Shown here piece after piece: positions 7,353-16,652 of a DNA stretch of 64,000 bases. The notes under the pieces are model-generated. The model worked only from the letters and a program-made list of their open reading frames with translations. It did no database searches and was not told the DNA's origin. The position numbers and the translations under genes were made by a program. The DNA comes from Dorea sp. D27 (GTDB lineage Bacteria; Bacillota; Clostridia; Lachnospirales; Lachnospiraceae), in contig NZ_KQ236745.1 in NCBI RefSeq assembly GCF_001185345.1, forward strand, positions 84,655 through 148,654, in the 5' to 3' direction. Positions within the stretch are counted from its first letter, which is position 1; the number at the start of each line of letters is the position of its first letter.

Positions 7353-9359
7353 ATGTCATACAGATTAGCAGCCGATGTCGGCGGGACATTCACAGATGTC
7401 GTGCTGATTGACGATGAGACAGGCAGCCTGACGACCACGAAGGTGCTTACGACCCCTCAGGCGCTGGAGGAAGGAATGCTTAAGGGTTTCGATGAGCTTA
7501 CGTCAGGGAATTACGAAGAGGTTGCCAGTATCGTACATGGCACGACATCCGGATTAAATTCTGTGATAGAAAGGAGAGGCGCGCACTGTGCATTGGTTAC
7601 TACGAGAGGGTTTCGGGACGTCTATGAGATTGCGAGGGCCAACCGTCCGGAAATCTATAACAGCCATTACAGGAAACCAGAGCCGCTCATACCCCGCAAA
7701 GATATCTATGAAATTGATGAACGGATTACTTATGAGGGTAAGGTAGAGAAGGAAGCTACATATGAGACGATGAGGGAACTGATTCCTTTGCTGAAGGGGC
7801 AGTATGAAGCAATCGCGGTATGCCTCATAAACAGCTATATCAATACAGAGAACGAGCAGAAGGTATGCCGGATTCTGAAGGAGCATCTGGATGAGGATGT
7901 GATTGTCACCGCGTCTCATGAAATTGCCCGGGAGTCTCGTGAGTATGAAAGGGTTAGTACGGCGGTGATGAACGCTTATGTGGCACCGAGCACGAGGCAC
8001 CATGTGTACGCACTGGCCGGTGAGCTTGAGAAGAGAGGGTTCAGTGGCACCCTGTATATGATGCAGTCAAGCGGAGGTGTGATACGCGCGGAGATGGCGG
8101 CTGTCAAAGCGGTACAGACACTGATGTCCGGACCGGTAGGCGGAGCCATCGGAGCCAGTGCCATCAGGAGGGAGAACATCATCGGGTTTGACATAGGAGG
8201 AACGAGCTTTGATGTCAGCCTCGTGGTAAATGGCAAGATTGAGACGGCAGTGGAGGCAGAGATGGAAGGATTTCCAATCCTTGCTCCTACAGTGAATGTA
8301 TTCAGCATCGGAGCAGGCGGCGGAAGCATCGCCTGGGAGGAAGCAGGCGGCATGCGGGTCGGTCCACAGAGTGCAGGTGCGGTGCCGGGTCCGGTCTGCT
8401 ACGACAAAGGGGGAACAGCTCCCACGATAACGGACGCCAATCTCGTGCTGGGGCATCTGTCACCCAGACATTTTCTCGGAGGACGGATGAAGATAAATGA
8501 GGAAAAGACAAAAGAAGCCTTTGAAAGCTACGGAAAGAGATTTGGACTCGATATGGTGATGGCCGGAGAGGGGGTGTGTACGATTGCAAACCACAAGATG
8601 GCAGACGCTATAAGGGAGCTGACGGTACGCAGAGGCATAGACCCGAGGAACTTCTCTATCCTGGCATTCGGCGGGGCGGGACCGATGCATGCGGCGCTCA
8701 TAGCAGAGGAATTGGACATAGAGGAAGTAATCGTTCCCGCCAACCCAGGCGTATTCTCCGCATGGGGCATGCTGCAGGCAGATATCCGGCACGATGCCGC
8801 AGTCACAAGCCTGTGCCTGCTGGACCGTCTGAAGGAGGAAGCATACGAAAGAAACTTTGAATTTCTGAAAGAAGAGCTGCAGAAGGTTTTGGAAAAGGAA
8901 GGTATCGCGCAGCAGGCAAAACAATATATCTGTTCCCTGGATATGAGATATTTCGGCCAGGAATACACCATATCCGTGGACATACCGGAGGGCATGGGAT
9001 ATTGCAGAGATTATATAGAGGAGCAGTTCAACGGCATATATGAGCGGCTGTACGGACATCATTCTCCGGACGACATTATTGAAGTAGTGAATTACCGGGT
9101 GACGGTCGTCGTGCCGGTCAAAAAGTCACAGGCAGCAGGGAGAGAAGGCGGAGGCCAGGCGGACGTCATCGAGCGGCTCCCCGGATATTTTGACGGTGCA
9201 CGGCATGATATGAACGTATATGCACGAGAACAGCTTACGACGGGAAGCATGGTCGAAGGTCCGGCGATTATTGTAGAGCTGACATCCACGACCGTAGTTC
9301 CGCCAAAGTGGAGGCTGGCAGTAGACGGGGCCGGAAGCATGATTATCACAAAAGTGTAA
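7353..9359 (+). CDS. hyuA: Hydantoinase/5-oxoprolinase subunit A family (HyuA)
   Basis: A 668-residue member of the HyuA/acetone carboxylase/5-oxoprolinase family, which uses ATP to activate and open cyclic amide rings. The actin-like ATPase motifs are present: the N-terminal phosphate loop DVGGTFTDVVLID (about residues 8-20) and a second one, GFDIGGTSFDVSLV, near residue 280, plus the conserved GAGGGSIAW and FGGAGPMHA stretches. Length is normal. AAGGAGG lies six bases before the ATG. It is the first gene of the long operon and is followed 12 bases later by its partner subunit. The substrate (hydantoin, oxoproline or another lactam) cannot be told from sequence; the cysteine-related genes downstream hint at a sulfur-containing ring. 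Confidence 0.92.
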   Translation: MSYRLAADVGGTFTDVVLIDDETGSLTTTKVLTTPQALEEGMLKGFDELTSGNYEEVASIVHGTTSGLNSVIERRGAHCALVTTRGFRDVYEIARANRPEIYNSHYRKPEPLIPRKDIYEIDERITYEGKVEKEATYETMRELIPLLKGQYEAIAVCLINSYINTENEQKVCRILKEHLDEDVIVTASHEIARESREYERVSTAVMNAYVAPSTRHHVYALAGELEKRGFSGTLYMMQSSGGVIRAEMAAVKAVQTLMSGPVGGAIGASAIRRENIIGFDIGGTSFDVSLVVNGKIETAVEAEMEGFPILAPTVNVFSIGAGGGSIAWEEAGGMRVGPQSAGAVPGPVCYDKGGTAPTITDANLVLGHLSPRHFLGGRMKINEEKTKEAFESYGKRFGLDMVMAGEGVCTIANHKMADAIRELTVRRGIDPRNFSILAFGGAGPMHAALIAEELDIEEVIVPANPGVFSAWGMLQADIRHDAAVTSLCLLDRLKEEAYERNFEFLKEELQKVLEKEGIAQQAKQYICSLDMRYFGQEYTISVDIPEGMGYCRDYIEEQFNGIYERLYGHHSPDDIIEVVNYRVTVVVPVKKSQAAGREGGGQADVIERLPGYFDGARHDMNVYAREQLTTGSMVEGPAIIVELTSTTVVPPKWRLAVDGAGSMIITKV

Positions 9360-9371
9360 GGAGGAGATGAG

Positions 9372-11045
9372 ATGAGAGCAAAAGTAAGTCCGATTGTCGT
9401 TGAAATCATTCGTAATGCAGTAAATTCTGCCGCGCGGGAGATGAACAGCTGTCTGATTAAGAGTTCCTTCGGTCCGGGCATATATGAGATGAAAGACTGC
9501 AGTGTAGGTATATTCAACAAGGATGCCAGACTTCTCGGACAGTCGTCGGGACTCCCGATATTCCTGGGAAATCTGGAGATATGTATTAACATCGTAACAG
9601 AGCGGATTGGGATGGACGGCTACCGTGAAGGCGATGTATTCGTTATGAATGAACCCTATCTGCAGGGAACCCATGTGGCGGATGTCACAGTGCTGGCCCC
9701 GATATTCTACGGGGGAGAGCTTCACGGCTTTACGGCAGTGCGGGCGGCCATGCAGGATATGGGAGGCAAGGATCCGATTGGCAACGCGGATTCTACGGAC
9801 GTATACCAGGAGGGCCTGCGGATTCCGCCAATCCGCCTCTGTTCGGGAGGAAAACTGTGTACAGACGTGATGGAGATTATCGCTATCAACAGCCGCTACC
9901 ATACGATGATGAAAGGAGATTTGAATGCCTGCATCGCGGCGTGCTATACAGGCGGAACCCGGATGGGAGAGCTTTTTGACCGTTACGGCACAGACGTGAT
10001 GCAAGAAGCGGCAGAAGAAATCTTCCGGCAGTCGGAAGAACTGGACAGAATGGCGGTATCGGCGATTCCCGACGGCGTGTATGAAGCGGAAGGCTGTCTC
10101 GATAATGACGGACTGACAGAGGAACCGCGCAGGCTCAAGGTGAAGATATCGATACATGGTGACGAGATGAAGATTGATTTGAGCGGAAGTTCCGGGATGG
10201 GAAGCGGCCCGATCAACTGCGGAAAGGCACAGACCATTGCGGCGTGCAGAGTCGGATATAAGCAGATGATCAACCCGAAGAGCCAGGTGTCGGGAGGCAC
10301 ATTCCAGAACTTGAAGGTCGTAGTGGAAACGGGGACATTTCTGGCAGCGGAAGAACCGGCACCTTGCGGATGGTACTTCACAGGACTGGGCCTTTTGATT
10401 GATCTGATAGGAAAAGCCCTGTCACCCGTTATGGAGAAAGAGGCGGCGGCAGCCCATTATGGGGATTCCAGCCTTATAATCTTCCGCGGGTACGATTCGG
10501 TTCGGGACAAACCGTTCGGCATCTGTGAAGCCACCTCCGGGGGATGGGGTGCATATGCCGGAGGAGACGGGCAGAACTGTATGATCAACGTAGTCAACGG
10601 GGACTTGAAAAACTGGAGCGTTGAATTCATAGAAGATAAGTTTCCGCTCCGTCTGCTCTCCTACGAGATCCGGAGTGATTCGCAGGGACCGGGGAAATGG
10701 CGCGGAGGTGCAGGCGTCGTCCGCACATACCGTGTGGAGACAGACGGGGAATGCCATCTGATGCTGTGGATCGAACGGACGAAGACGACAGCCTGGGGGC
10801 TGTTCGGCGGCGGGAGCGGGAAGGCGCCTGTCGCAATCGTGAACCCGGGAACGCCGGATGAGCGCACGTATCTGAAGACGAACACGCTTTCTCTTAATAA
10901 AGGTGATATCGTACAGTTACGGACCGGAGGCGGCGGGGGGTATGGCAATCCTCTTGACAGAGATCAAAGGGCGGTGCGGGAAGATATCGAGAACGGCTAT
11001 ATAACCGTGGAACATGCAAAGGAGTATTATGGCTATGAAGCATAG
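9372..11045 (+). CDS. hyuB: Hydantoinase/5-oxoprolinase subunit B family (HyuB)
   Basis: A 557-residue partner of HyuA, aligned with the C-terminal half of 5-oxoprolinase. Recognisable stretches include IVVEIIRNAVNSAAREM at the N-terminus, MKDCSVGIFNKD, DVFVMNEPYLQGTHVADVT and the glycine-rich C-terminus GGGGGYGNPLDR. HyuA and HyuB form a heteromeric ATP-dependent cyclic amidohydrolase. GGAGATGAG precedes the ATG. Separate A and B genes are the usual bacterial arrangement, in contrast to the fused eukaryotic oxoprolinase. Confidence 0.92.
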   Translation: MRAKVSPIVVEIIRNAVNSAAREMNSCLIKSSFGPGIYEMKDCSVGIFNKDARLLGQSSGLPIFLGNLEICINIVTERIGMDGYREGDVFVMNEPYLQGTHVADVTVLAPIFYGGELHGFTAVRAAMQDMGGKDPIGNADSTDVYQEGLRIPPIRLCSGGKLCTDVMEIIAINSRYHTMMKGDLNACIAACYTGGTRMGELFDRYGTDVMQEAAEEIFRQSEELDRMAVSAIPDGVYEAEGCLDNDGLTEEPRRLKVKISIHGDEMKIDLSGSSGMGSGPINCGKAQTIAACRVGYKQMINPKSQVSGGTFQNLKVVVETGTFLAAEEPAPCGWYFTGLGLLIDLIGKALSPVMEKEAAAAHYGDSSLIIFRGYDSVRDKPFGICEATSGGWGAYAGGDGQNCMINVVNGDLKNWSVEFIEDKFPLRLLSYEIRSDSQGPGKWRGGAGVVRTYRVETDGECHLMLWIERTKTTAWGLFGGGSGKAPVAIVNPGTPDERTYLKTNTLSLNKGDIVQLRTGGGGGYGNPLDRDQRAVREDIENGYITVEHAKEYYGYEA

Positions 11046-11074
11046 CCGGGATTATGGATAAAGGAGGAAAAAGG

Positions 11075-12673
11075 ATGAAGAGAAATGTTATGAGACGAGC
11101 TCTGGTACTGGGCATGGCAGCGGCACTGGCCTGTTCGCTGTGCGCCTGCGGTGGTGGAAAGAAGACATCCGGCGAAGAGGGAAAAGTGGATACGGAAGAT
11201 GACAAGACATTTGTCGCCGCCCTTGCATTCATGCCGGACAGCATTGACCCGACCAACCTTATGAACGCGGCAGATATGCATGCGACGAGAAACTGCTATG
11301 AGCCACTGGTGGAAGAGGTCCGTGGAACTACGGATCTGGAGCCGTGGCTGGCCGAAGAGTGGGAGATACCAGATGCCAGGACATACATCTTCCACATCCG
11401 TGACGGCGTAAAGTTCTATGACGGCACAGACCTGGATGCCGAGGCCGTCGTGTATTCGTTCGAGCGGGCAAGGGCATTTGTAAATTCTGTATCATCCTGT
11501 GTGGAGGAGATTGACACGATAGAGGCGACGGATGATATGACGGTGAAGATGACGCTGAAGGCGGAAAATTCGGGATTCTTATATAACGTTGCCAAAATTG
11601 GCATCATTTCCCCCACGTTCTGCAAGGAAAACGAGGAGAGCGGAGACTGGGCACAGAAGCATCTGAAGAAGTACTCCTGCGGAACCGGGGCATATCAGGT
11701 GACGGATTATGTAGATGATCAGTATGTGACGTTATCCAGATTCGACGATTACTGGCAAGGATGGGAAGACAATCAGATTGACGTGGTCCAGACACTGATT
11801 GTCAAGGATAACGCGACACAGATTCAGATGCTGAATTCCGGGGAGGTGGATAAGCTTCAGATTCCGCTGACAGAAAATCTTGACATGCTGGAAAAAAATC
11901 CTGATATCGATATATTAAAGGGCGGCTCTTTGCAGACGAACATCTTTACCTTCAACATGAAGAAGGCGCCGTTTGACAATCCGAAGGTGAGACAGGCGGT
12001 ATCCTATGCTTTTGATTATGAAGGTGTCAAGAATACGGTATACAATGGACAAGCCACCATACCAAGCGGATTCATGCCGGCAGATTTTGCAGAGCATAAT
12101 ACAGATATACCGGAGCAGAAGCAGGATATGGAGAAGGCAAAACAGCTCATGGAGGAGTCGGGAACCGGCCCTTGCGAGATTAGGGTGCACCTCTGCGAGG
12201 GCAGTGACGACCAGGTACAGATGGCGCAGATTCTTCAGGCCAATCTCGCAGAAATCGGCATAACGGTCAAAATCGAGATTATGCCATGGACTTCCCTCGT
12301 AGAGGAAAATACATCTCCGGAAACGGCACCGGAAATGTCGGCGCTTAATATGGGGGCGTTCACAGGGGACGCGGCTTTCTTCCTGAAGCAGAACTTCCAC
12401 AGTATCAACAGCGGGGGTTCTTATAACTGGAGCTTTTATGAAAAGCCTGAGTTCGACGAGCTTCTGGACGCCGCTGCGGCAACCGTCGACGCGGCCGAGA
12501 AGACGGAACTTCTGAAGCAGGCGCAGCAGATGCTGGCAGACGACTGTGCGGCAGTATATGCGGCATCCCCGAACACGGTGGAAGCAATCAATCATACGTA
12601 CAAAGGATATGTGCTGCATCCGCTCGACTACTTCTATTCCATCCGGTTCTACCAGCTGACTGTAGGTGACTAG
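11075..12673 (+). CDS. ABC transporter substrate-binding lipoprotein, peptide/opine family (SBP_bac_5)
   Basis: Solute receptor for the importer encoded downstream, about 532 residues. The N-terminus has a basic segment, a hydrophobic core and a lipobox ending LCAC, so Cys is probably lipidated and the mature protein anchored outside the membrane. The body shows family-5 hallmarks such as LEPWLAEEWEI, YIFHIRDGVKFYDGTDLDAEAVVYSFERA and VRQAVSYAFDYEGV. The start at 11075 is chosen because AAGGAGG precedes it and it places the signal peptide correctly; an in-frame ATG at 11054 would add seven polar residues. Family members carry di- and oligopeptides, opines, nickel or glutathione; the neighbours suggest a cysteine derivative or small peptide. 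Confidence 0.92.
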   Translation: MKRNVMRRALVLGMAAALACSLCACGGGKKTSGEEGKVDTEDDKTFVAALAFMPDSIDPTNLMNAADMHATRNCYEPLVEEVRGTTDLEPWLAEEWEIPDARTYIFHIRDGVKFYDGTDLDAEAVVYSFERARAFVNSVSSCVEEIDTIEATDDMTVKMTLKAENSGFLYNVAKIGIISPTFCKENEESGDWAQKHLKKYSCGTGAYQVTDYVDDQYVTLSRFDDYWQGWEDNQIDVVQTLIVKDNATQIQMLNSGEVDKLQIPLTENLDMLEKNPDIDILKGGSLQTNIFTFNMKKAPFDNPKVRQAVSYAFDYEGVKNTVYNGQATIPSGFMPADFAEHNTDIPEQKQDMEKAKQLMEESGTGPCEIRVHLCEGSDDQVQMAQILQANLAEIGITVKIEIMPWTSLVEENTSPETAPEMSALNMGAFTGDAAFFLKQNFHSINSGGSYNWSFYEKPEFDELLDAAAATVDAAEKTELLKQAQQMLADDCAAVYAASPNTVEAINHTYKGYVLHPLDYFYSIRFYQLTVGD

Positions 12674-12696
12674 GAGATAAAACGGAGGGAACCGTT

Positions 12697-13704
12697 ATGG
12701 GAAAATTTTTATTGAAAAGATGTGCATCGCTTGTGCTCGTCATCATCGGCGTTACGATGCTCGTATTCCTTGCAACCTACTATCTTCCGTCGGATCCGGC
12801 CAGGGCGGCGGCAGGGCCGTCCGCAACGAATGAGCAGGTAGAGGCGAAACGGGTGGAACTGGGCCTTGATAAGCCGGTCTACGTCCAGTATCTCAATTAC
12901 ATGAAGGGTCTGCTGAAGTTTGATATGGGAACTTCTTTCAAGACGAAGCAGCCGGTAGCCCAGGAGATAACGTCCAGGCTTTCCGCCACGCTCGAGCTGA
13001 CTGCTGTTTCACTCATAGTATTCTTTGTCCTTGCCCTTATTCTGGGAAGCATAGCGGCTTTGAAGCGGGCCGGGGTGCTGGACGGCATCATCCGGTTCTT
13101 TTCGGTGGCGGGCATGGCAGTTCCACCCTATTGGCTGGCGCTCATATTCCAGTATGTATTCTACTACAGGCTTCAATGGCTGCCGGCCGGCTACCGGCTG
13201 CCTGTAGGGACGCTGCCTCCGGACGCCGTCACGGGGTTCTATCTGCTGGACAGCGCGCTTGCAGGAGATTGGGCATTGTTTTTGCAGGCTGCCAGACATC
13301 TGCTCCTTCCCGTATTAAGCCTTGTGCTCGGCTATTGCGGCATTACGGCGAGGATGATGCGGACACAGCTTTTGCAGGAACTGCGTCAGGACTACATAAG
13401 GACCGCAAGGTCCAAGGGGCTTCCAGAACATACGGTGATAGGACGCCATGCTATGAAAAATGCAATTTCACCTATACTGACACTGTTAGGGATGCAGGCG
13501 GGAGGTATGATTGGCGGCACGGTGCTCATAGAAAAGATATTCAGCTGGCCGGGGCTTGGCTCTTATGCCCTGGATGCGATCGCATCGCTGGATTTGATGG
13601 TTGTGGCCGGGATTACGCTGACGATGGCAGTCATATTCATATTAATCAACCTGTTAGTTGACATATCATATGTCCTGATCGATCCAAGAGTGAGGTTAAG
13701 CTGA
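12697..13704 (+). CDS. ABC transporter permease, DppB/OppB family
   Basis: A 335-residue inner-membrane permease with about six membrane segments. The N-terminus (FLLKRCASLVLVIIGVTMLVFLATYYLPSDPAR) is typical of DppB-type proteins, and the ATPase-coupling EAA loop is visible as LRQDYIRTARSKGLPEHTVIGRHAMKNA. The stop codon overlaps by one base an ATG at 13704, the expected start of the second permease. It should assemble with the gene at 13704-14536 and the two ATPases further down. Confidence 0.93.
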   Translation: MGKFLLKRCASLVLVIIGVTMLVFLATYYLPSDPARAAAGPSATNEQVEAKRVELGLDKPVYVQYLNYMKGLLKFDMGTSFKTKQPVAQEITSRLSATLELTAVSLIVFFVLALILGSIAALKRAGVLDGIIRFFSVAGMAVPPYWLALIFQYVFYYRLQWLPAGYRLPVGTLPPDAVTGFYLLDSALAGDWALFLQAARHLLLPVLSLVLGYCGITARMMRTQLLQELRQDYIRTARSKGLPEHTVIGRHAMKNAISPILTLLGMQAGGMIGGTVLIEKIFSWPGLGSYALDAIASLDLMVVAGITLTMAVIFILINLLVDISYVLIDPRVRLS

Positions 13705-14536
13705 TGAAAAAGATAAAAAATATTTTTTCAGAGACCTGCCGTCCACGATAGGTACTCTCATATCAGTGATGATTGTGCTGTTCATGGTTACAGGGCCATT
13801 TATAGCGAGATATAAGCCGCTTGTCGTAGATATGAACGCGAAGCTGGTGGCGCCAGGCAGCGCCCACTGGTTCGGTACAGATGAGATGGGAAGAGACCTG
13901 TTCAGCAGGATGGCATATGGCTCATGGTATTCCATGGGTACCGCTCTGGCGGTCGTCCTGTGTGCGGCGGCAGCTGGTATCGTGATAGGCGGAATTGCCG
14001 GCTATATCGGTGGCTGGTTCGACAATCTGGTCATGCGTATATGTGATGTATTCATGTCTTTCCCGCAGATATTTCTCGCTATGATCATCGCGGCGGCAAT
14101 CGGAGCGGGAATCGGGCCGACCATTTTCGCTCTGGCAGTGTCCTGGTGGCCGAATTACGCCAGGATGGTGCGCGGTATGGTAATTGTCATCAAGGAAAAG
14201 CTATACGTAGAGTCTGCAAAGGCAATCGGTATGCATCCGGCAAAGATTGTTTTTACCATAATCATCCCCCAGACAATGTCCATGGTGATTCCGCAGATTA
14301 CGATGGGAATCGGCAATGCGCTGATAGCCGCATCCGGTTTCTCCTTTATCGGTCTGGGCGCGCAAATGCCCACTCCGGAGTGGGGAGCGATGATATCAGC
14401 CGGAAGTCTGTTCATATTCAATGCGCCCTGGTACTCCATGATACCCGGAGTGTTCATCTTCCTGTCGGTTCTTGGATTCAGCCTGTTGGGAGATTCGCTG
14501 CAGGAAGCGACAAATCCGGAACTAAGGAACCTATAG
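13704..14536 (+). CDS. ABC transporter permease, DppC/OppC family, with a 5' frameshift
   Basis: Second permease of the importer. The coupled ATG at 13704 overlaps the dppB-like stop but reads only 15 codons to a TAG at 13749. From 13727 onward the -1 frame encodes a normal DppC N-terminus (YFFRDLPSTIGTLISVMIVL) and continues uninterrupted to 14536. One extra base in the A6 (13715-13720) or T6 (13723-13728) run would restore a single frame beginning MKKIKKYFFRD. Otherwise translation would have to start at GTG 13763 or ATG 13766, cutting away half of the first membrane helix. The rest is intact, with FGTDEMGRDLFSRMAYG and the EAA loop (YVESAKAIGMHPAKIVFTIIIPQ). Possible explanations are sequencing error, a real mutation, homopolymer phase variation or slippage. 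Confidence 0.88.
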
Positions 14537-14561
14537 ACAGGGTAGAAAAGGAGGATGCAGG

Positions 14562-15650
14562 ATGAACATTAAGAAGAGGATAGAGGACGTACGGAAGGTG
14601 ATGGGGGAAAGGCAGGTTGACTGCCTGATCCTCGCTCCGTCCACGGACTTGTACTATGTGACCGGATTCTGCGGGCTTGCCATGGAACGTCCCATTTTCC
14701 TTATCGTGCGGCAGGAGGACGCTTGTTTTATCCTGCCCCGGTTTGAGGCTGATAATCTCCAGAAGGAGATAAAGGAACAGATTCCATGTATCCTATGGCA
14801 GGAAACCGAAGATCCATACGAGAAGGCCGCCGCGTGCATCGGAAATAAGAAGCTCCGTATCGCAGCGGGCGATACGATGCCGAATGTGATGGCTTACCGG
14901 CTGGCACGAAAGATGGAACAAGTAACCTGGCGTCTTGGCCAAGAGGTGATGGAGGAACTCAGAGCTACAAAAGATGCAACGGAATTAGAAGCATTGACGG
15001 CAGCACAGCAAAAATCAGAAACTGCATTGTCAAGAACGCTCAAACAGGGACTGGCTGGTTACACCGAGCGGGAAGTGGCGCTGCGGCTGAAAGGACATCT
15101 GGAGGAAGAGGGGCTTGTATGCCAGGGGATGCCTCTTGTGGCATCCGGGCAATATGGCGCCATGCCCCACCATCAGGCAGAAGATATCAAGATTTGTCCC
15201 AAGGATGCAGTCATCATAGACTTTGGAGGAAGCTATGAAGGATATTACTCCGATATCACGAGAACGGCAGCTGTAGGGAAGCCGCCGGAAGGGTTTGAGG
15301 AAGTATACGAAATCGTCCGTGCGGCAAACGAGACGGCTTTTAAGAAGGCGAAACCGGGCGTTCCGTGTGAGAGCCTTGATGAATCGGCCAGAGAGATAAT
15401 CCGGGAAGCCGGCTACGGCCAGTTTTTTACACATCGCCTCGGACATGGCATCGGCCTCGATATCCACGAGCCACCGTATATAGTCGCGGGTAACCGGAGT
15501 GTGTTACAAGAGGGGAATGTATTTTCCAATGAGCCGGGCATCTATCTGCCGGGACGCTTTGGAGTCCGGCTGGAAGATGATCTGTATGTCGGGCCGGAAG
15601 AAGCAAGATGCCTGACAGGGCTTGGGCATGAAATCCTCATCGTAGATTAG
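14562..15650 (+). CDS. M24 family metallopeptidase (Xaa-Pro dipeptidase-like)
   Basis: A 362-residue pita-bread-fold protein with an N-terminal creatinase-like domain (to about residue 130) and a C-terminal M24 catalytic domain. The five metal ligands of the family are identifiable: Asp in IIDFGGSYEGYYSD (two Asp), His in THRLGHGIGLDIHEPP, Glu in FSNEPGIYL and Glu in VRLEDDLYV. This argues for a working dinuclear metallopeptidase, such as a prolidase, rather than a metal-free creatinase. It sits between the permease and ATPase genes of the importer, so it probably acts on the imported compound. GGAGG lies eight bases upstream of the ATG. Confidence 0.9.
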   Translation: MNIKKRIEDVRKVMGERQVDCLILAPSTDLYYVTGFCGLAMERPIFLIVRQEDACFILPRFEADNLQKEIKEQIPCILWQETEDPYEKAAACIGNKKLRIAAGDTMPNVMAYRLARKMEQVTWRLGQEVMEELRATKDATELEALTAAQQKSETALSRTLKQGLAGYTEREVALRLKGHLEEEGLVCQGMPLVASGQYGAMPHHQAEDIKICPKDAVIIDFGGSYEGYYSDITRTAAVGKPPEGFEEVYEIVRAANETAFKKAKPGVPCESLDESAREIIREAGYGQFFTHRLGHGIGLDIHEPPYIVAGNRSVLQEGNVFSNEPGIYLPGRFGVRLEDDLYVGPEEARCLTGLGHEILIVD

Positions 15651-15666
15651 AAGGGAGGGACATTTT

Positions 15667-16647
15667 GTGAGCGATACTTTATTGAATGTGGATAATCTCG
15701 TTACGGAATTCTATGGAGAAGCCGGAACCGTCAAAGCGATTGACCATGTGTCCTTCCACGTGGATAAAGGCGAGATTCTCGGTGTAATCGGAGAATCCGG
15801 ATGCGGCAAGAGCGTGACGTCCATGTCGGTTATGCGGCTCATTCCGGATAACCTTGGAAGAGTCGCGGAAGGCTCGATTACCTTTGAAGGCAGAAATACG
15901 CTGGAAATGAGCAGGAAAGAATTTTCGGCAGTTACGGGGAAGGAGATTTCGATGATATTTCAAGAGCCGCTTTCCTCGTTGAATCCTCTGCTCACTTGTG
16001 GGTATCAGATAGTGGAGACGATACGTTACCATGAGACGATCAGTAAAAAGGCGGCGTGGGAGAAGGCAGTGGAACTGCTTGACATGGTCGGTATCCCGAT
16101 GCCTGAGAAAAGGGCAAAAGAATATCCGCATCAGCTGTCCGGCGGTATGCGCCAGAGGGTCATGATAGCGATGGCGATTGCCTGCAGTCCGAAACTGCTC
16201 ATTGCCGACGAACCGACGACAGCACTGGATGTGACGATTCAGGCGCAGATACTGGATATCATCAAGAGGCTCCGCAGAGACCTTGGGATGGCCGTCATGT
16301 TCATCACTCACGATATGGGCGTGATAGCGGAAGTATCGGACCGGGTTATGGTCATGTATGCAGGCAGCATTGTAGAGGAAGCGCCTGTAAAGAAATTTTT
16401 TGCCGATCCGCTGCATCCATATACGAGAGGACTTTTAAAGGCGATTCCGAGGCCGGACGAGAAGAAGGAACGTCTGTTCATGATAGAAGGAACGGTTCCG
16501 AAACTGTCGGAGGAAATCAGAGGCTGCAAGTTCTGCAGCCGGTGTGGCTGTGCCGCGGATATCTGCAGGGAACAAAAACCTCCGCTCGTGGAGGCCAAAG
16601 AGGGACAGAGCGTATTGTGCTGGCAGTATGCCATGGAAGACAGGTGA
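15667..16647 (+). CDS. ABC transporter ATP-binding protein, DppD/OppD family
   Basis: A 326-residue ATPase of the importer. It has Walker [10 protein letters not shown]-loop region [13 protein letters not shown], signature LSGGMRQRV, Walker [13 protein letters not shown] and the H-loop FITHDMG. The C-terminal oligopeptide-type extension contains the cysteine cluster [14 protein letters not shown], typical of this family, in which a 4Fe-4S site has been reported for some members. Translation begins at a GTG with AAGGGAGG seven bases upstream; no ATG fits the family start. Confidence 0.93.
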   Translation: MSDTLLNVDNLVTEFYGEAGTVKAIDHVSFHVDKGEILGVIGESGCGKSVTSMSVMRLIPDNLGRVAEGSITFEGRNTLEMSRKEFSAVTGKEISMIFQEPLSSLNPLLTCGYQIVETIRYHETISKKAAWEKAVELLDMVGIPMPEKRAKEYPHQLSGGMRQRVMIAMAIACSPKLLIADEPTTALDVTIQAQILDIIKRLRRDLGMAVMFITHDMGVIAEVSDRVMVMYAGSIVEEAPVKKFFADPLHPYTRGLLKAIPRPDEKKERLFMIEGTVPKLSEEIRGCKFCSRCGCAADICREQKPPLVEAKEGQSVLCWQYAMEDR

Positions 16648-16652
16648 TACAT

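Noticed and set aside
9126-10157. Long minus-strand open frame of 343 codons
   Set aside because: Antisense shadow of hyuA/hyuB; no ribosome-binding site and a Cys/His/Arg-rich translation typical of a reverse-strand artefact.
14562-15650. M24 protein as a creatinase/amidinohydrolase for the ATC-type pathway
   Set aside because: All five metal ligands of M24 metallopeptidases are present, whereas creatinase lacks them; a peptidase is better supported.
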